Below, piece by piece: positions 6,338 through 6,696 of a DNA stretch of 6,696 nt (positions within the stretch are counted from its first letter, which is position 1; every line of letters begins with the position of its first letter). This DNA is from JANQLU01 sp964434955. Its GTDB lineage: Bacteria > Planctomycetota > Planctomycetia > Pirellulales > Pirellulaceae. The stretch covers positions 1-6,696 of the forward strand of contig CAYSXI010000237.1 of NCBI GenBank assembly GCA_964434955.1, given 5' to 3'. The notes beneath the pieces are model-generated. The model was not told the origin of the DNA. It was given only the letters and a program-made list of their open reading frames with translations, and did not search any database. A program made the position numbers and the translations under genes.

Positions 6338-6392
6338 GTTCTCGCTCAGCCGGCAACCAATCCCTATCTTTAAACGAAAATACGACTATCGG

Positions 6393-6696
6393 CTAAGCGT
6401 TTTCGTCGACGTTCAACCCGACTAACTTCAACAATTTCAATGCATTGGTGGTCGGCGAAACGCCTTGCCGCATGACGTAATCGAACTCCATGACCTCTTT
6501 GCCATCTTTCTCAAAGAAGTGCTCGCGGAAATGCACGGTTTCGCAAAGTTCTCCGAGGCTTCCATCGTTGGCCAACTCGAGGTCATGGGTGGAGATGGCC
6601 CCGATGGCCCCACTTCGAATCAGCGATTGGACGACCTGAGTCACCGCAATATGCCTTTCTCCGGAATTCGTGCCTTGCAGGATTTCGTCAAGCAAG
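6393..6696 (-). CDS. MutS-family ATPase, C-terminal end (partial at right edge)
   Basis: The last 101 codons or so of a larger gene entering from the right. The visible part starts inside the ABC-type ATPase core: LLDEILQGTNSGER is Walker B (D-E) plus the following loop, STHDLEL is the switch (H-loop) histidine, and FDYVMRQGVSPTTNALKLLKLVGL is the usual MutS C-terminal helix region. The protein then ends at VDENA, with no Smr or helix-turn-helix extension. The GTNSGER version differs from GRGTSTxDG of true mismatch-repair MutS and is typical of MutS-related paralogues whose role is unclear, so I do not call it mutS. The first in-frame codon visible is TTG, part of LLDE and not a start. The gene converges on the synthase-like gene across the repeat region. 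Confidence 0.88.
   Translation of the reverse strand, partial: LLDEILQGTNSGERHIAVTQVVQSLIRSGAIGAISTHDLELANDGSLGELCETVHFREHFFEKDGKEVMEFDYVMRQGVSPTTNALKLLKLVGLNVDENA

Larger units (their letters stand above)
6238..6341 (+). repeat. Repeat block B (104 bp), second copy of block A
   Basis: Same structure as block A, with units at 6238-6266 and 6309-6337. The intervening 42 bases differ from block A by two substitutions (ATTCG/AGTCG and GCGCGTTT/GCGCATTT). The near identity of the non-unit spacer shows that the whole block was duplicated, not just the units. Confidence 0.92.
5920..6392. other. 473-bp convergent intergenic region carrying repeats, a palindrome and a G-quadruplex motif
   Basis: This region lies between the stop codons of the synthase-like gene and the MutS-family gene. 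I see no credible protein gene in it: open frames on both strands are built from the repeat (translating as HEAQAS, ARSASE or LACASC) and have no conserved pattern. It holds a palindrome at 5956-5967, C-rich tracts at 5968-6026, and two 104-bp repeat blocks. The stretch between the blocks (6128-6237) and the last 50 bases show nothing recognisable. No GC stem followed by a T-run was found for either gene. Confidence 0.8.

Noticed and set aside
6024..6341. CRISPR array from four 29-bp direct repeats
   Set aside because: The gaps are 42, 114 and 42 bases, the two 42-base spacers are nearly identical, and no cas gene is present. The pattern is a duplicated block, not acquired spacers.

Overview
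The window looks like ordinary chromosome from a planctomycete, most likely of the Pirellulaceae. Three things point there. There is a secreted protein with two tandem DUF1080 domains, a family greatly expanded in that group. The intergenic repeat with core ACGAAGCGCAAGCGAGTG is one I recall from many Pirellulaceae genomes. The genes are also loosely packed, with few operons. The assignment is by recognition; no search was run.

Layout. Positions 1-1620 (minus) hold the N-terminal 540 codons of DNA polymerase I (polA), with the 5' nuclease domain and an intact 3'-5' exonuclease domain; the polymerase domain lies beyond the left edge. A 191-bp divergent intergenic region follows. Then come two plus-strand genes: a membrane-anchored DUF2459 protein (1812-2531) and a secreted tandem-DUF1080 protein (2618-3862). 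ispH, the last enzyme of the MEP isoprenoid pathway, lies on the minus strand at 3895-4830 and converges on the DUF1080 gene across only 32 bp. Divergent from ispH is a squalene/phytoene-synthase-family gene (4983-5919), interrupted by a 14-N assembly gap that also hides the reading frame. Its real C-terminus is in another frame after the gap. A 473-bp convergent intergenic region (5920-6392) carries a perfect 12-bp palindrome, a G-rich minus strand with a strong G-quadruplex motif, and a duplicated 104-bp block holding four copies of the planctomycete repeat. The right edge (6393-6696, minus) is the C-terminal end of a MutS-family ATPase.

How the genes fit together. ispH supplies IPP and DMAPP, the precursors of the C15/C20 substrates used by squalene/phytoene synthases, so the divergent pair may be an isoprenoid module. 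The most interesting point is that the synthase-like protein appears to have lost all four Mg2+-binding aspartates of the two DxxxD motifs while keeping the rest of the family pattern. It may be a non-catalytic partner subunit or an enzyme with altered chemistry. polA and the MutS-family fragment are DNA-maintenance genes; nothing ties them functionally to the middle of the window. I see no phage, transposase, CRISPR-Cas, toxin-antitoxin or RNA genes.
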